64,000 nt of DNA from Thermovorax subterraneus (GCA_021608145.1 JAKIHM010000008.1:19765-83764); one strand, 5' to 3'; positions 17,158 to 26,190 are shown, numbered from the stretch's first letter. The notes: generated by a model from the letters alone, not told the origin. Program-made: numbers and translations.

Positions 17158-17711
17158 TGCACAAATTGAATCTGATACCCGAAGAATACTTAAAAACTGG
17201 CAGGAAAAAACGAATAAAACTGTCATTTATCTTTTCGGGACTTGTTTTATTTATTTTTATGACGGTTAGTGTCTTAAGATATAATTCCTTGTTATCAGAG
17301 TTAAAAATTGAACTCGAAGAATTGAACAAGTCTATTTTCTTTTATCGTTCTTCTTTTGGTTCTGGAAAGGATGCAGAAAAACTCTATTTAGATTTACAGG
17401 AAAGAACGAAAATAATAAATGCACTATTGAAAGATAGAGTAGTAATGTCCGAGCACCTCCGAAAAATATTGGAAACGCCTCCTCCTGGTACGATTTTGAC
17501 TTCTATCGATATAGATGACGACGGAAATGGCGTAATAAAGGGGATTTCCCCCGAATATTCGTCTATTGCGTATGTAATTGAAAATCTTAAGAAAAACAAC
17601 GATGTAATATCTAAAGCGCACCTTGGATTTATAGAAAAAGAATCAGAAAAAAATTTTTATACTTTCGAGATAATTTTCCACATCCGGGGGAATGATTTGA
17701 TTGAGAGATAA
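17157..17711 (+). CDS. pilN: Type IV pilus alignment protein PilN-like
   Basis: This ~184-residue bitopic protein starts with the PilN-type KLNLIPEEY motif, the short cytoplasmic tail that binds PilM. It has one membrane segment (about residues 21-40), a coiled-coil stretch and a ferredoxin-like fold. GTG 17157 overlaps the pilM stop (TAG 17155-17157), with GAGAGGAG upstream. The middle segment PPGTILTSIDIDDDGNGVIKG matches fimbrial assembly (PilN) domains. Confidence 0.85.
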   Translation: MHKLNLIPEEYLKTGRKKRIKLSFIFSGLVLFIFMTVSVLRYNSLLSELKIELEELNKSIFFYRSSFGSGKDAEKLYLDLQERTKIINALLKDRVVMSEHLRKILETPPPGTILTSIDIDDDGNGVIKGISPEYSSIAYVIENLKKNNDVISKAHLGFIEKESEKNFYTFEIIFHIRGNDLIER

Positions 17712-18237
17712 ACTAACTCGACGTGAAAAAATTTTATTGTCTTTATTTTTTATAACCTGTACTTTTATTGCTTTTTACAAAATCGGCTCCGGATGGATAG
17801 AAAAGTACCTCCTTACAAAAGCCGAAGTTCAACAGAAAAGGGCAGTTCTTTCACTATTGCAGGGGATTTACAGCAACAAAGATAGCATAGATGAAGTGAT
17901 TAAAACTAGTTTGGTGGAACTCCCTTCGGATGATGAAATATCTACCTACATTGTTAAGGTAGAAAGCTGGGCTAGGAATGAAAATATTAGCCTTCTTAGC
18001 ATAAAACCTGGAGAAATTGTGGAGAATGGTAAAAGTAAGGTAAAAGTTATTCCCGTTGAAATCACATTGGAAGGCAAAAGAGATTCTTTTATAAGATTTT
18101 TAAACTACATGGAAAGTTTTGAAAGAATAAGTCAGGTAAGTCGAGTAACAATGGAGTATACGGGTAAAGCTGACTTATGGAAAAGTACATTGACAGTAAA
18201 TCTTTTTTATTATCCAATGCCGGATGTAACTTATTAA
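17701..18237 (+). CDS. pilO: Type IV pilus alignment protein PilO-like
   Basis: This 178-residue protein has one N-terminal membrane segment (about 10-25) and a periplasmic-type alpha/beta domain, as in PilO, the partner of PilN. Similarity is loose, so the call depends largely on position after pilM-pilN. The segment KVIPVEITLEGKRDSFIRFLNYMESFERI is typical of PilO/GspM-type domains. It overlaps pilN by 11 nt. No pilP or secretin gene follows, as expected for a monoderm. Confidence 0.78.
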   Translation: MRDKLTRREKILLSLFFITCTFIAFYKIGSGWIEKYLLTKAEVQQKRAVLSLLQGIYSNKDSIDEVIKTSLVELPSDDEISTYIVKVESWARNENISLLSIKPGEIVENGKSKVKVIPVEITLEGKRDSFIRFLNYMESFERISQVSRVTMEYTGKADLWKSTLTVNLFYYPMPDVTY

Positions 18238-18263
18238 AAAAATGGCATCTTCAAAAGTACCTA

Positions 18264-18293
18264 TTCAAATAGTGGGAAATATGGTAATATAAT
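18264..18293 (+). promoter_or_regulatory. SigA-type promoter for the Xaa-Pro peptidase-efp genes
   Basis: TTCAAA (18264-18269) is followed after 18 nt by a perfect TATAAT (18288-18293). Confidence 0.5.
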
Positions 18294-18343
18294 AGGAGAT
18301 TTGTTGTGTATATTACGCAATGCAAAATTCAGGAGGTCGCACG

Positions 18344-19417
18344 ATGTATCGATCGAGAATCAGCAATTTACGTAAGAAGTTAGTAGATGAAGGTTTTGAT
18401 GCGATGCTTATACTTAAACCCGAAAACCAATATTATCTCTGTGGATTCGATGGGGAAGGTTTTCTTGTAATAGGTAAAGAACGCGATGTTGTTTTAACTG
18501 ACTTTCGCTATGTTGAGGAAGCAAAAAGCAAAACAACCGGTGTGGAAGTAATAGAACTAAAATCTGACATTACCCCTTATGAAAAACTTGCCCATGAATT
18601 GATGTCGATGGGGGTAAAGAAGATTGCTGTTGAAGGCCAATATCTGACATTAAAGTCTTATGAAGAAATGAAAAAAATTTTTAATGAAATCGATATCATA
18701 AGCACGGAAAATCTTGTAGAGGAATTGAGAACGGTAAAGGACGAAACAGAACTTGATTTTATAAAGCAAGCCCAATCAATTACCGATAAGGCTTTTTTAC
18801 ATATTTTAAGCTATATCCGCCCGGGTGTTTCAGAAATTGACATAGCCATCGAAATCGAATACTTTGTGAAAAAAAGCGGAGCTGATGGACTTGCTTTTCC
18901 GACAATAGTAGCTTCAGGGCCGAGGAGTTCACTTCCTCACGCAAAACCCACTGCAAGAAAACTGAAAGAAGGAGATTTTCTAACGATAGATTTCGGTGCA
19001 AAATTAAATTACTACTGCTCTGATATGACTCGAACAGTTTTTTTAGGCAAGTTAGATAAAGAAAAGGAAAGAATATATAATATTGTCCTCGAGGCGCAAA
19101 AAAGGGCATTGGAATATATAAAAGCAGGAGTTTCGTGTAAAGAGGTGGACACAGTAGCAAGGGAGTTTATTGAAAAAAATGGATTTGGCAACAATTTTGG
19201 ACATAGTTTGGGCCATGGGGTGGGATTGGAGGTGCATGAAAGTCCAAGGCTAAGTCAAAAAGGTGATGGTTGCCTTTTGCCGGGCGTGGTAGTTACTGTT
19301 GAACCTGGTATTTATTTAGAGGGTATTGGTGGGGTAAGAATTGAAGATTTGGTAATAGTCACTGATGATGGTTGCATAAATTTAACTCAATCGCCGAAGG
19401 ACATAATTTGCCTATAA
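18344..19417 (+). CDS. Xaa-Pro aminopeptidase family (M24) metallopeptidase
   Basis: This ~357-residue peptidase has an N-terminal creatinase domain and a C-terminal pita-bread domain. Metal ligands are visible in order: TIDFGAKLNYYCSDMTRT (two Asp), GHGVGLEVHE (His), VEPGIYLEG (Glu) and GVRIEDL (Glu). It removes N-terminal residues before proline. In Bacillus the orthologue yqhT also precedes efp. ATG 18344 has AGGAGGT 6 nt upstream; an in-frame ATG at 18320 would place that site inside the gene. Confidence 0.94.
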   Translation: MYRSRISNLRKKLVDEGFDAMLILKPENQYYLCGFDGEGFLVIGKERDVVLTDFRYVEEAKSKTTGVEVIELKSDITPYEKLAHELMSMGVKKIAVEGQYLTLKSYEEMKKIFNEIDIISTENLVEELRTVKDETELDFIKQAQSITDKAFLHILSYIRPGVSEIDIAIEIEYFVKKSGADGLAFPTIVASGPRSSLPHAKPTARKLKEGDFLTIDFGAKLNYYCSDMTRTVFLGKLDKEKERIYNIVLEAQKRALEYIKAGVSCKEVDTVAREFIEKNGFGNNFGHSLGHGVGLEVHESPRLSQKGDGCLLPGVVVTVEPGIYLEGIGGVRIEDLVIVTDDGCINLTQSPKDIICL

Positions 19418-19453
19418 CAAAACTATAAAATTTCAAAGAATGGAGGTAGAGTC

Positions 19454-20011
19454 ATGATTTCCACCAATGATTTAAGACCTGGTGTAACTGTTGAAATTGA
19501 TGGAGAAGTTTATATGGTCATTGATTTCCAGCACGTAAAACCCGGAAAAGGGGCGGCATTCGTAAGAACAAAAATAAAAAATGTTAAAACAGGTCAGGTT
19601 TTTGAACGCAACTTTAGAGCGGGTGAAAAGTTAAACAGAGCAATAGTGGAAAGAAAAACTATGCAGTATTTATATCATGCTAGCGATACATACTATTTTA
19701 TGGATACCAAGACTTACGAACAGATTCCTCTTACTAAGGAACAGCTAGGTGACGCCATACTTTATCTAAAAGAGAACCTTGAGGTAGTTGTAATGTTTTA
19801 CGAAGGAGTGCCTATTGGCGTTGAATTGCCGACTTTTGTAGAACTGACTGTGATTGACACAGAACCAGGCTTCAAGGGCGATACTGCCACAGGCGGTTCA
19901 AAACCTGCCACCTTAGAAACTGGAGCGGTAATTCAAGTGCCTCTATTTATAGAAAAAGGGGATGTAGTAAGGGTAGATACTAGGACCGGTGAGTATTTGA
20001 GCCGAGTCTAA
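19454..20011 (+). CDS. efp: Translation elongation factor P
   Basis: The protein has 185 residues, full length, and relieves ribosome stalling at polyproline. The three beta domains are recognisable. The modifiable loop is [10 protein letters not shown] with Lys32 at its tip, as in Bacillus EF-P. The C-terminal domain ends with [11 protein letters not shown]. It lies 36 nt after the peptidase gene with GGAGGT upstream, probably in the same transcript. Confidence 0.97.
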   Translation: MISTNDLRPGVTVEIDGEVYMVIDFQHVKPGKGAAFVRTKIKNVKTGQVFERNFRAGEKLNRAIVERKTMQYLYHASDTYYFMDTKTYEQIPLTKEQLGDAILYLKENLEVVVMFYEGVPIGVELPTFVELTVIDTEPGFKGDTATGGSKPATLETGAVIQVPLFIEKGDVVRVDTRTGEYLSRV

Positions 20012-20039
20012 ATAAAAACACAGGATAGGAGGAAATAAA

Positions 20040-20507
20040 ATGGATAATTTAAAGTCAAGGGTTTCATACCTAAAAGGATTAGCCGATGGACTAGGACTGG
20101 ATGAATCAAAAGAAAAAAGACTGTTAATAGAAATAGTAAAAGTATTGGAAGAAATGGCTGAAGCAATTGATGACCTGCGGGCATTTTCTGAAGCTACCCA
20201 AGAATATGTGGAAAGCATCGATGAAGATCTAGGCCAGCTGGAGCATGATTTTTATGGCGACGAAGATTCAGATTATGATTTTGAAGAAGATGAAGACTAT
20301 GAGGAAGATTATGATGATGAATATGAAGACGAATATGAAGAAGACTACGATGAAGATGAATACGATGACCTAGATGAGGATTTGCGAGAAATCGAGTGTC
20401 CCAAATGCCATGAAATCATATTCATAGACGAAGATCTCATTGATGAAGAGGGAAAAACAGAATGTCCCAATTGCAAGGCAGAAATAAGAGTAGAAAATAA
20501 CGATTGA
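20040..20507 (+). CDS. CD1247-type acidic zinc-ribbon protein, function unknown
   Basis: The 155 residues fall in three parts: a helical N-terminus (about 1-65) with the pattern RVSYLKGLADGLGLD, a very acidic Asp/Glu/Tyr stretch (about 72-118), and a C-terminal zinc ribbon with ECPKC and ECPNC. It matches the clostridial CD1247 N-terminal domain family, whose role is unknown. It sits 28 nt after efp with AGGAGG, likely the last gene of that unit. The acidic linker encoded by GAT/GAA repeats is low complexity. Confidence 0.85.
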   Translation: MDNLKSRVSYLKGLADGLGLDESKEKRLLIEIVKVLEEMAEAIDDLRAFSEATQEYVESIDEDLGQLEHDFYGDEDSDYDFEEDEDYEEDYDDEYEDEYEEDYDEDEYDDLDEDLREIECPKCHEIIFIDEDLIDEEGKTECPNCKAEIRVENND

Positions 20508-20512
20508 AGAGC

Positions 20513-20541
20513 AAAGAGGGTAAAAAGCCCTCTTTTTTTTT
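20513..20541 (+). terminator. Rho-independent terminator before the spoIIIA operon
   Basis: The stem AAAGAGGG/CCCTCTTT (20513-20520 with 20528-20535) is followed by a long T run. Confidence 0.88.
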
Positions 20542-20552
20542 ATGCTTTACAG

Positions 20553-20581
20553 TCATATTGTACGGATCTAGAAAATATAAA
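20553..20581 (+). promoter_or_regulatory. Candidate SigE promoter of the spoIIIA operon
   Basis: TCATATT (20553-20559) fits the SigE -35. AATATAAA (20574-20581), 14 nt further on, is a partial match to the SigE -10 (CATACAAT). The Bacillus spoIIIA operon is SigE-dependent. Confidence 0.5.
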
Positions 20582-20604
20582 TTAAAAAGAGGAGGGACAA
20601 GAGT

Positions 20605-21708
20605 TTGCAAGAGCAAAGAGAAAGAAATTCATTGGAAGCCCTAGAAAAACACATAGCACCTATACTTCCCTTGACAATAAGGAGCGTATTTTTCAAATTG
20701 CCGCTCGAAAGATTAGAAAAGGTTGAAGAGATAAGACTGCGTCGGCGGAAACCACTTATGGTGGTCGAAGGGAGAAATGACTACATGTTGGCGCCAGATG
20801 GTTTCACTACTGATAACCCAAACAATGCATATATTGTGACCGACAACGATGCGGAAAAGACTTTGCAATTAATTAGCCAAAGTTCTATTTATGCCTGGGA
20901 AGAAGAGATAAAAAACGGCTTTATTACATTGAAAGGAGGCCATCGAGTAGGAATCGTTGGCAAAATAGTGGTGGAAGCAGGGAAAATCAAAACGATAAAA
21001 CATATATCCGGGTTTAATATAAGAATAGCAAGGGAAATTTTGGGTGCTGCAGACAAAATAATTCCATATGTATTAAATGAAAAAGGCGAGTTTTTAAATA
21101 CAATGATAATTTCGCCGCCTAAAGCGGGTAAAACGACTTTACTAAGGGATTTAATAAGGCAGCTCAGTTCCGGAAATTCTAAACTGGGCTATAAGGGTTT
21201 TAAGGTCGGAGTAGTGGATGAGCGATCTGAAATAGCTTGTTGTTACGAAGGAGTGCCTCAGAATGATGTAGGTATACGCACGGATGTCCTTGATGGATGC
21301 CCGAAAGCATTAGGAATTATGATGCTTTTAAGGTCTATGTCTCCAGAAATAATAGCTACCGACGAGATTGGAAGACCTGAAGATGTGGAGGCTTTGGAAG
21401 AGGCAATAAATACGGGAGTCAAACTGTTAACGACTGCCCATGGCACAGATTTAGAAGATCTGAAAAGAAGGCCTACCATACGGAAATTGATAGAAAACCA
21501 ATTTTTCGATAGGTACCTTGTTTTGGGGTTCAGCGACGGAATAGGCACTTTAGAAAAGGTGGTTGAGGGTAAAGATTTTATAGTTATATACGAACGAAAC
21601 GAAAAGGGGGAAGTAAAAAATGTTAAAGTTAATAGGAAGTGCATTGGTGATTTTTTCTTGCACGATGATAGGGCTTATTATGGCGGGATATTACCAACAC
21701 AGGCCTAA
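20605..21708 (+). CDS. spoIIIAA: Stage III sporulation protein AA (ATPase)
   Basis: This 367-residue secretion-type ATPase belongs to the mother-cell half of the SpoIIIA-SpoIIQ feeding channel. Walker A is SPPKAGKTTLLRDL (about residue 171). The Walker B region includes VGVVDERSEIACC and the SPEIIATDEIGRPED segment. It begins with TTG after GAGGAGGG. It overlaps spoIIIAB by about 89 nt, which suggests tight translational coupling. It is first gene of a complete eight-gene spoIIIA operon. Confidence 0.96.
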   Translation: MQEQRERNSLEALEKHIAPILPLTIRSVFFKLPLERLEKVEEIRLRRRKPLMVVEGRNDYMLAPDGFTTDNPNNAYIVTDNDAEKTLQLISQSSIYAWEEEIKNGFITLKGGHRVGIVGKIVVEAGKIKTIKHISGFNIRIAREILGAADKIIPYVLNEKGEFLNTMIISPPKAGKTTLLRDLIRQLSSGNSKLGYKGFKVGVVDERSEIACCYEGVPQNDVGIRTDVLDGCPKALGIMMLLRSMSPEIIATDEIGRPEDVEALEEAINTGVKLLTTAHGTDLEDLKRRPTIRKLIENQFFDRYLVLGFSDGIGTLEKVVEGKDFIVIYERNEKGEVKNVKVNRKCIGDFFLHDDRAYYGGILPTQA

Positions 21709-22138
21709 AGCTCTGCGAAACTTTCAAACAGCCTTATCCATGCTGGAAACGGAAATTGATTTCGGCCAATCCCCCCTACCGGAGGCTTTAAACAATATAA
21801 GCAAAAGGTGCGATCCAACTATTTCTATGTTTTTAAGAAAAGTCCGTCAACTTTTGCTTTCAATGGAAGGATATACGGCCTCTGAAGCTTGGGAAATGTC
21901 GCTTAATGAGTTCAAATCTCAAATTCCATTAAACGATTCCGACTATGAAATACTAACTTCTTTTGGCAAGTATCTCGGTTCCTCAGATAAGGAAGATCAG
22001 ATAAGAAATTTAAAGCTGACATTGTCCCAGCTGAAGCAACAGGAAAATTTGGCTTTAGAAGAAAAAAGGAAAAACGAAAAATTGTGGAAATATTTAGGCG
22101 TATTAACTGGTCTGATGCTGGTCTTATTGCTGTATTAA
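21620..22138 (+). CDS. spoIIIAB: Stage III sporulation protein AB
   Basis: This 172-residue membrane protein has an N-terminal membrane segment, a C-terminal hydrophobic segment (KYLGVLTGLMLVLLLY) and a GspF-like helical core between. The signature ALSMLETEIDFGQSPLPEAL is typical. It is thought to be the platform for the SpoIIIAA ATPase. An AAAGGGGGAAG site precedes ATG 21620, inside spoIIIAA. Confidence 0.95.
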   Translation: MLKLIGSALVIFSCTMIGLIMAGYYQHRPKALRNFQTALSMLETEIDFGQSPLPEALNNISKRCDPTISMFLRKVRQLLLSMEGYTASEAWEMSLNEFKSQIPLNDSDYEILTSFGKYLGSSDKEDQIRNLKLTLSQLKQQENLALEEKRKNEKLWKYLGVLTGLMLVLLLY

Positions 22139-22166
22139 CCCAGATTATTTTGAGAGGTGTCATTAT

Positions 22167-22364
22167 ATGGATGTAGACATTCTATTTAAGATAGCGGGGA
22201 TTGGTATAGTTATCTCAATTTTGAGCAAAGTCCTTGATGAAGCCGGACGAAAAGAACAAGCCCAAATGACTACTCTTGTAGGGGTAGTAATAGTACTCAT
22301 GATGGTCATTCAGATGATAAGCAGACTTTTTGACAATGTAAAATCAATCTTCCACTTGTATTGA
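22167..22364 (+). CDS. spoIIIAC: Stage III sporulation protein AC
   Basis: This 65-residue protein has two membrane helices (IAGIGIVISILSKVLDEAGR and TLVGVVIVLMMVIQMISRLF). Length and sequence pattern are typical of SpoIIIAC, a small component of the mother-cell channel. It lies 28 nt after spoIIIAB and 12 nt before spoIIIAD. GAGAGGTG precedes the ATG. Confidence 0.95.
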   Translation: MDVDILFKIAGIGIVISILSKVLDEAGRKEQAQMTTLVGVVIVLMMVIQMISRLFDNVKSIFHLY

Positions 22365-22376
22365 GGAGATGGAGAT

Positions 22377-22763
22377 ATGGAGATTGGACAAATTGTTGGA
22401 ATTGGCTTGATAACAGCCGTTTTCGTAGTATTATTGAGGGAAGAAAGGCCTGAAATAGCCTTACTAATTAGCATAATCGCAGGGACTTTTGTTTTTCTTT
22501 TGATGCTAAACAAAATTGCCTCGGCCTTAAGTCTTTTACAAAATATGGCAGCGAGGGCAAATATAGACTTTATCTATTTAAGTGCGATACTTAAAATCAT
22601 AGGTATTGCTTACGTGGCCGAATTTGGAGCTCAAATTTGCAGGGATGCCGGCTCATCCTCCATAGCTACAAAAATCGAATTTGCCGCAAAAATTATAATA
22701 ATGCTTCTTTCAATACCGATCCTCATGGCGGTGCTTGAACTTTTGTTGAAAATACTCCCTTGA
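22377..22763 (+). CDS. spoIIIAD: Stage III sporulation protein AD
   Basis: This 128-residue protein has four hydrophobic helices. The N-terminus (MEIGQIVGIGLITAVFVVLL) and the IDFIYLSAILKIIGIAYVAEFGAQICRDAG block are characteristic of SpoIIIAD, an integral membrane component of the mother-cell channel. It shares spoIIIAC-like sequence in its first half. Confidence 0.95.
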   Translation: MEIGQIVGIGLITAVFVVLLREERPEIALLISIIAGTFVFLLMLNKIASALSLLQNMAARANIDFIYLSAILKIIGIAYVAEFGAQICRDAGSSSIATKIEFAAKIIIMLLSIPILMAVLELLLKILP

Positions 22764-22776
22764 AAAGGTGATTGCT

Positions 22777-23925
22777 TTGAGAAGAACTTTACTTTGGCTA
22801 TTGTTAATTTTGCTAATAACCCCACAAATGGCTTTTGCTGCTAATGATATAGAAAATCAGCTAGAAGACCTTGATGTAGGAGAAATTAACGAGTTTATAA
22901 ACGAATTCAACCGCGAATACGGGAGTTATTTTCATTTAAATGATTTAAAAGACCTTTTAAATTCACTTAAGAAAGATCAAAACATCGATTTTAAATCTTT
23001 GTTTGAAGGGATAATGCGGTATATATTTCATGAGATCACGGCAAATTACAGTTTACTTGTAAAATTGATTGCACTTTCTTTGATATGCGCTGTTTTAAAA
23101 AATCTTCATTATGGATTTGAAAAAGATAATATAGGGAAAATGGCTTACAGTGCGGTTTTTTTAGTTTTGGTGATATTAGCTATTCAGAGTTTTACGATTG
23201 CCATTGAAACAGGTCAAGAAGCGATAAATAAAATGGTTTCATTTGTGCAAGCCATAATGCCAACAGTATTTACGTTACTTGCTGCAGTTGGAGGAATGAC
23301 TTCAGCAAGTGTATTTAATCCTATCATTTTCATTGGGATTACCGCTGCAAGCACATGGATTAAAGACATAATTCTTCCTGTAATTTTTTTGATTTCGGTC
23401 TTGAGCTTGGTTAATAATATTACCGACAGTTTTCACGTTTCCCAGCTCGCCCATTTCTTGAAGCAGTTATGTGTATTTTTGATAGGGCTTTTTTTGAGCG
23501 TTTTTTTAGGTATAATGGTAGTCCAGGGAGCGGCAGCTGCTACTGTTGATGGGATAACTATAAGGACGGCAAAATTCGCATCGAAAAATTTTATGCCTAT
23601 CGTTGGAGGTATATTTTCCGATGCATTAGATGCAGTAGTGGGCTATTCGCTTATATTGAAAAATGCAATAGGATTAATTGGATTGTTGACATTATTTCTA
23701 ATAACAATTTTTCCTGTGATAAAAATCTTGTCGATTATTTTCATATACCGTTTGAGCGCAGCAATCATACAGCCCGTCGGCGAAGACGCAATGGTAAGAT
23801 GTTTAAACGATATAGGCAATTCGTTGACCCTTGTATTTATTTCCGTTGCATCGGTAGCCATGATGTTCTTCATCGCTATAACGATTGTGTTAGCTGCGGG
23901 AAATTTGTCGATTATGTTGAGGTGA
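22777..23925 (+). CDS. spoIIIAE: Stage III sporulation protein AE
   Basis: This ~382-residue polytopic membrane protein has a cleavable-type signal (RRTLLWLLLILLITPQMAFA) and about seven further membrane helices. It is a channel component required for forespore engulfment-stage activity of SigG (family knowledge). TTG 22777 has AAAAGGTG 6 nt upstream and keeps the signal peptide compact; GTG 22768 is in frame but overlaps that site. Confidence 0.94.
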   Translation: MRRTLLWLLLILLITPQMAFAANDIENQLEDLDVGEINEFINEFNREYGSYFHLNDLKDLLNSLKKDQNIDFKSLFEGIMRYIFHEITANYSLLVKLIALSLICAVLKNLHYGFEKDNIGKMAYSAVFLVLVILAIQSFTIAIETGQEAINKMVSFVQAIMPTVFTLLAAVGGMTSASVFNPIIFIGITAASTWIKDIILPVIFLISVLSLVNNITDSFHVSQLAHFLKQLCVFLIGLFLSVFLGIMVVQGAAAATVDGITIRTAKFASKNFMPIVGGIFSDALDAVVGYSLILKNAIGLIGLLTLFLITIFPVIKILSIIFIYRLSAAIIQPVGEDAMVRCLNDIGNSLTLVFISVASVAMMFFIAITIVLAAGNLSIMLR

Positions 23926-23929
23926 TGTT

Positions 23930-24520
23930 GTGGTTGCCAGTTTGAGTTCGTGGATTAAACAGGTAATTTTAGTTGTAATCTTTACATTGTTTGTGGATTT
24001 ACTCATGCCCAGCAACGACTTGCGAAAATATATAAAAGTTACCTTGGGGATAATCGTGATAATTGCTATATTAAATCCGATAATTTCGCTTCTAAAAGCC
24101 GATAAATTTTTTGACGGTATACAACTAGAAGCCATGGAATACCTTGATGAGGATTCAATTTCTAATCAAGCAGAAAAATTAAAACAAAAACATATTAAAA
24201 TGGCATTGGAATTGTTTGAGAAAGAACTTGAAGAAAAACTCGTTCGACAGCTAAAACAAATTACCTCTCTTGCGGTTTACAAAACAGATGTTAAAGTAAA
24301 CCAAGACGGGAGTATTAAAGAAATTCACCTAGTAATTAATAAAGATTCTCTCCAACATCCTAAAAATGTGGAAAAAGTATTTGTAAGCCTAGATTCGCAG
24401 CCTAGTAATATTCCAAATATTAATTCGATGAAAGATGAAATCAAAAAAATAAAAGAATATTTGAGCGCTTTTTATGAAATTCCCGAAACAAACATTTCAG
24501 TAGAAATGGAGGGAAATTAA
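23930..24520 (+). CDS. spoIIIAF: Stage III sporulation protein AF
   Basis: This 196-residue protein has two N-terminal membrane segments (VILVVIFTLFVDLLMPS and VTLGIIVIIAILNPIISLLK) and a soluble ring-building-motif-like C-terminal domain. GTG 23930 follows GAGGTGAT. Its stop overlaps the next start as TAATG. Confidence 0.93.
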   Translation: MVASLSSWIKQVILVVIFTLFVDLLMPSNDLRKYIKVTLGIIVIIAILNPIISLLKADKFFDGIQLEAMEYLDEDSISNQAEKLKQKHIKMALELFEKELEEKLVRQLKQITSLAVYKTDVKVNQDGSIKEIHLVINKDSLQHPKNVEKVFVSLDSQPSNIPNINSMKDEIKKIKEYLSAFYEIPETNISVEMEGN

Positions 24521-25119
24521 TGGAAAGTGAAATTGTAAAAAATTATATGAACTTGTTCAAAAAAAATAAACATAAATCTCTTAATTTTTTAATAATCATT
24601 GGTTTGATGGGCCTCTTAATGCTTTCTTTTGCTAAAATTACATCGCAGGAAAAAGTGTTGGATATGGCAGAATTAAGTTCCGTGGAATCCAAAGATAATT
24701 TGGTTTCAGATAACGACATACAACTTTTTCAGTCAGAGATGGAAAAAAGACTAGAGCAAATTTTGTCTCAAATAGAAGGTGCGGGAAGGGTTAAAGTTAT
24801 GGTTACACTCGAAAGTGAGGGATATGTTGAACCAGCCTTTAACTCGATTGACAATAAAAGAGTTACCGAGGAAAACGACAGCGAAGGGGGTGTCAGGACT
24901 ATTACAGAAATTCAGGCAAACAAGCAAATAGTCCTTCTCAATAAAGGAGGCAAAGAAGAGCCTCTATTAGTAAAAAAATTAGAACCAACGGTAAAGGGAG
25001 TTTTGATAGTAGCTGAGGGAGGAAATTCCTCTCAAATCGTAGATAGGATAACAAAAGCCACATCTACTTTATTAGGTATCCCTCTTTATAAAATTAAAGT
25101 TTTACCATTTTCAAAATGA
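24520..25119 (+). CDS. spoIIIAG: Stage III sporulation protein AG
   Basis: This 199-residue protein has one membrane anchor (FLIIIGLMGLLMLSF) and a C-terminal ring-building motif domain (LEQILSQIEGAGRVKVMVTLES). In Bacillus, SpoIIIAG forms a large secretin-like ring in the intermembrane space. Start and stop overlap both neighbours by a few bases. Confidence 0.94.
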   Translation: MESEIVKNYMNLFKKNKHKSLNFLIIIGLMGLLMLSFAKITSQEKVLDMAELSSVESKDNLVSDNDIQLFQSEMEKRLEQILSQIEGAGRVKVMVTLESEGYVEPAFNSIDNKRVTEENDSEGGVRTITEIQANKQIVLLNKGGKEEPLLVKKLEPTVKGVLIVAEGGNSSQIVDRITKATSTLLGIPLYKIKVLPFSK

Positions 25120-25133
25120 AAGGGAGTGAATTT

Positions 25134-25673
25134 ATGATTTTGTTTAAACGCAAGGCTTTACTAATTGGTCTTTTTATAGTGTTGCTGATAATTTCAATAT
25201 ACCTGCTCGTGACTGAAAATTACCCCCAAGTAATTTACAGAGATAATAGCCTTCCTGATGCCGAAAAAGTTTCATCTTTAAACCCTTCAACGAGTGAATC
25301 AGTAAGTGCAAAAAATGGCGGCGAAAAAGACTTTTTCGTCGATTACCGGCTAGAAAGGGACCGATTGAGGAGTCAGGAAGCCGATTATTTGCGCGAAATT
25401 ATAAACAACCCCAATGCAAGTCAGGAATCTAAAGAAAAAGCTCAAAAAGATCTCATTGCGCTAGCTGAAAAAGTAGAAAAAGAAATGAACGTAGAAAACT
25501 TGATAAAAGCGAAAGGCTTTGAAGATGCTGTAATAATTCTTTCAGGAGATTCAGCTAATGTTATAGTAAAATCGGAAGGCCTCTCTACAAAAGAAGTGGC
25601 ACAGATTACAGATATAGTCACCAGAACCACTGGGTTTTCTTTGGAAAAAATTACTATTGTGGAGAGAAAGTAA
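25134..25673 (+). CDS. spoIIIAH: Stage III sporulation protein AH
   Basis: This ~179-residue protein has one N-terminal membrane anchor (ALLIGLFIVLLIISIYLLV) and an EscJ/PrgK-like extracellular domain that in Bacillus binds forespore SpoIIQ. The segment EDAVIILSGDSANVIVKSEGLSTKEVAQITDIV is typical. ATG 25134 has AAAGGGAGTGA upstream; an earlier ATG 25116 sits before that site. It is the last gene of the operon. Confidence 0.94.
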   Translation: MILFKRKALLIGLFIVLLIISIYLLVTENYPQVIYRDNSLPDAEKVSSLNPSTSESVSAKNGGEKDFFVDYRLERDRLRSQEADYLREIINNPNASQESKEKAQKDLIALAEKVEKEMNVENLIKAKGFEDAVIILSGDSANVIVKSEGLSTKEVAQITDIVTRTTGFSLEKITIVERK

Positions 25674-25682
25674 TTGATGTAA

Positions 25683-25711
25683 TTGTAATTTCTTCTGATT
25701 TTTGCTATAAT
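25683..25711 (+). promoter_or_regulatory. SigA-type promoter for the Asp23-amaP-nusB-xse unit
   Basis: TTGTAA (25683-25688) is followed after 17 nt by TATAAT (25706-25711), which is preceded by TGC (extended -10). Confidence 0.65.
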
Positions 25712-25765
25712 TTAATCGTTCCTTTTGTTAAAGTTTACTATAGCTGAAATTGGAGGGTGTTTTTA

Positions 25766-26143
25766 ATGGAACCTACTAACGGAAAAGGCTCTGTAAAGAT
25801 AACCGACGAAGTAGTTAGCATAATAGCTGGTCTTGCGGCAACGGAAGTTGAAGGAGTCGCCGGTATGAGCGGAGGTTTGGCAGGCGGAATAGCCGAAATG
25901 CTGGGGCGCAAGAATCTGTCAAAAGGCGTAAAGGTTCAGGTTGGAGAAAAAGAGGTAGTCGTGGATATATACATAATTGTGAATTACGGCGTTCGTATTC
26001 CAGAAGTGGCGTGGAAGGTTCAGGAGAACGTAAAGAAAGCCATCGAAAACATGACCGGGCTTACAGTAACAGAAGTAAACATTCATGTGCAAGGTGTGAA
26101 TTTTGGTCAGCAGTCTAAAGAAGGCGAGGCAAAGGCGAAATAA
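25766..26143 (+). CDS. Asp23/Gls24 family envelope stress response protein
   Basis: This 125-residue protein of the Asp23 (alkaline shock) family matches Bacillus YqhY, usually encoded before nusB. Motifs are VKITDEVVSIIAGLAATEVEGVAGM and the C-terminal NMTGLTVTEVNIHVQGVNF. Family members associate with the membrane through AmaP, encoded next. ATG 25766 has GGAGGG upstream. Confidence 0.95.
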   Translation: MEPTNGKGSVKITDEVVSIIAGLAATEVEGVAGMSGGLAGGIAEMLGRKNLSKGVKVQVGEKEVVVDIYIIVNYGVRIPEVAWKVQENVKKAIENMTGLTVTEVNIHVQGVNFGQQSKEGEAKAK

Positions 26144-26172
26144 AACCCCCTATTTTAGGGGGTTAATTTTCC
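26144..26172 (+). terminator. Hairpin between the Asp23 gene and amaP, probable attenuator
   Basis: The stem AACCCCCTA/TAGGGGGTT (26144-26152 with 26156-26164) has a TTT loop and a modest AATTTT tail. Partial termination would lower amaP and downstream expression relative to the Asp23 gene. Confidence 0.65.
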
Positions 26173-26190
26173 ATTGAAAGGGGTATTTTG

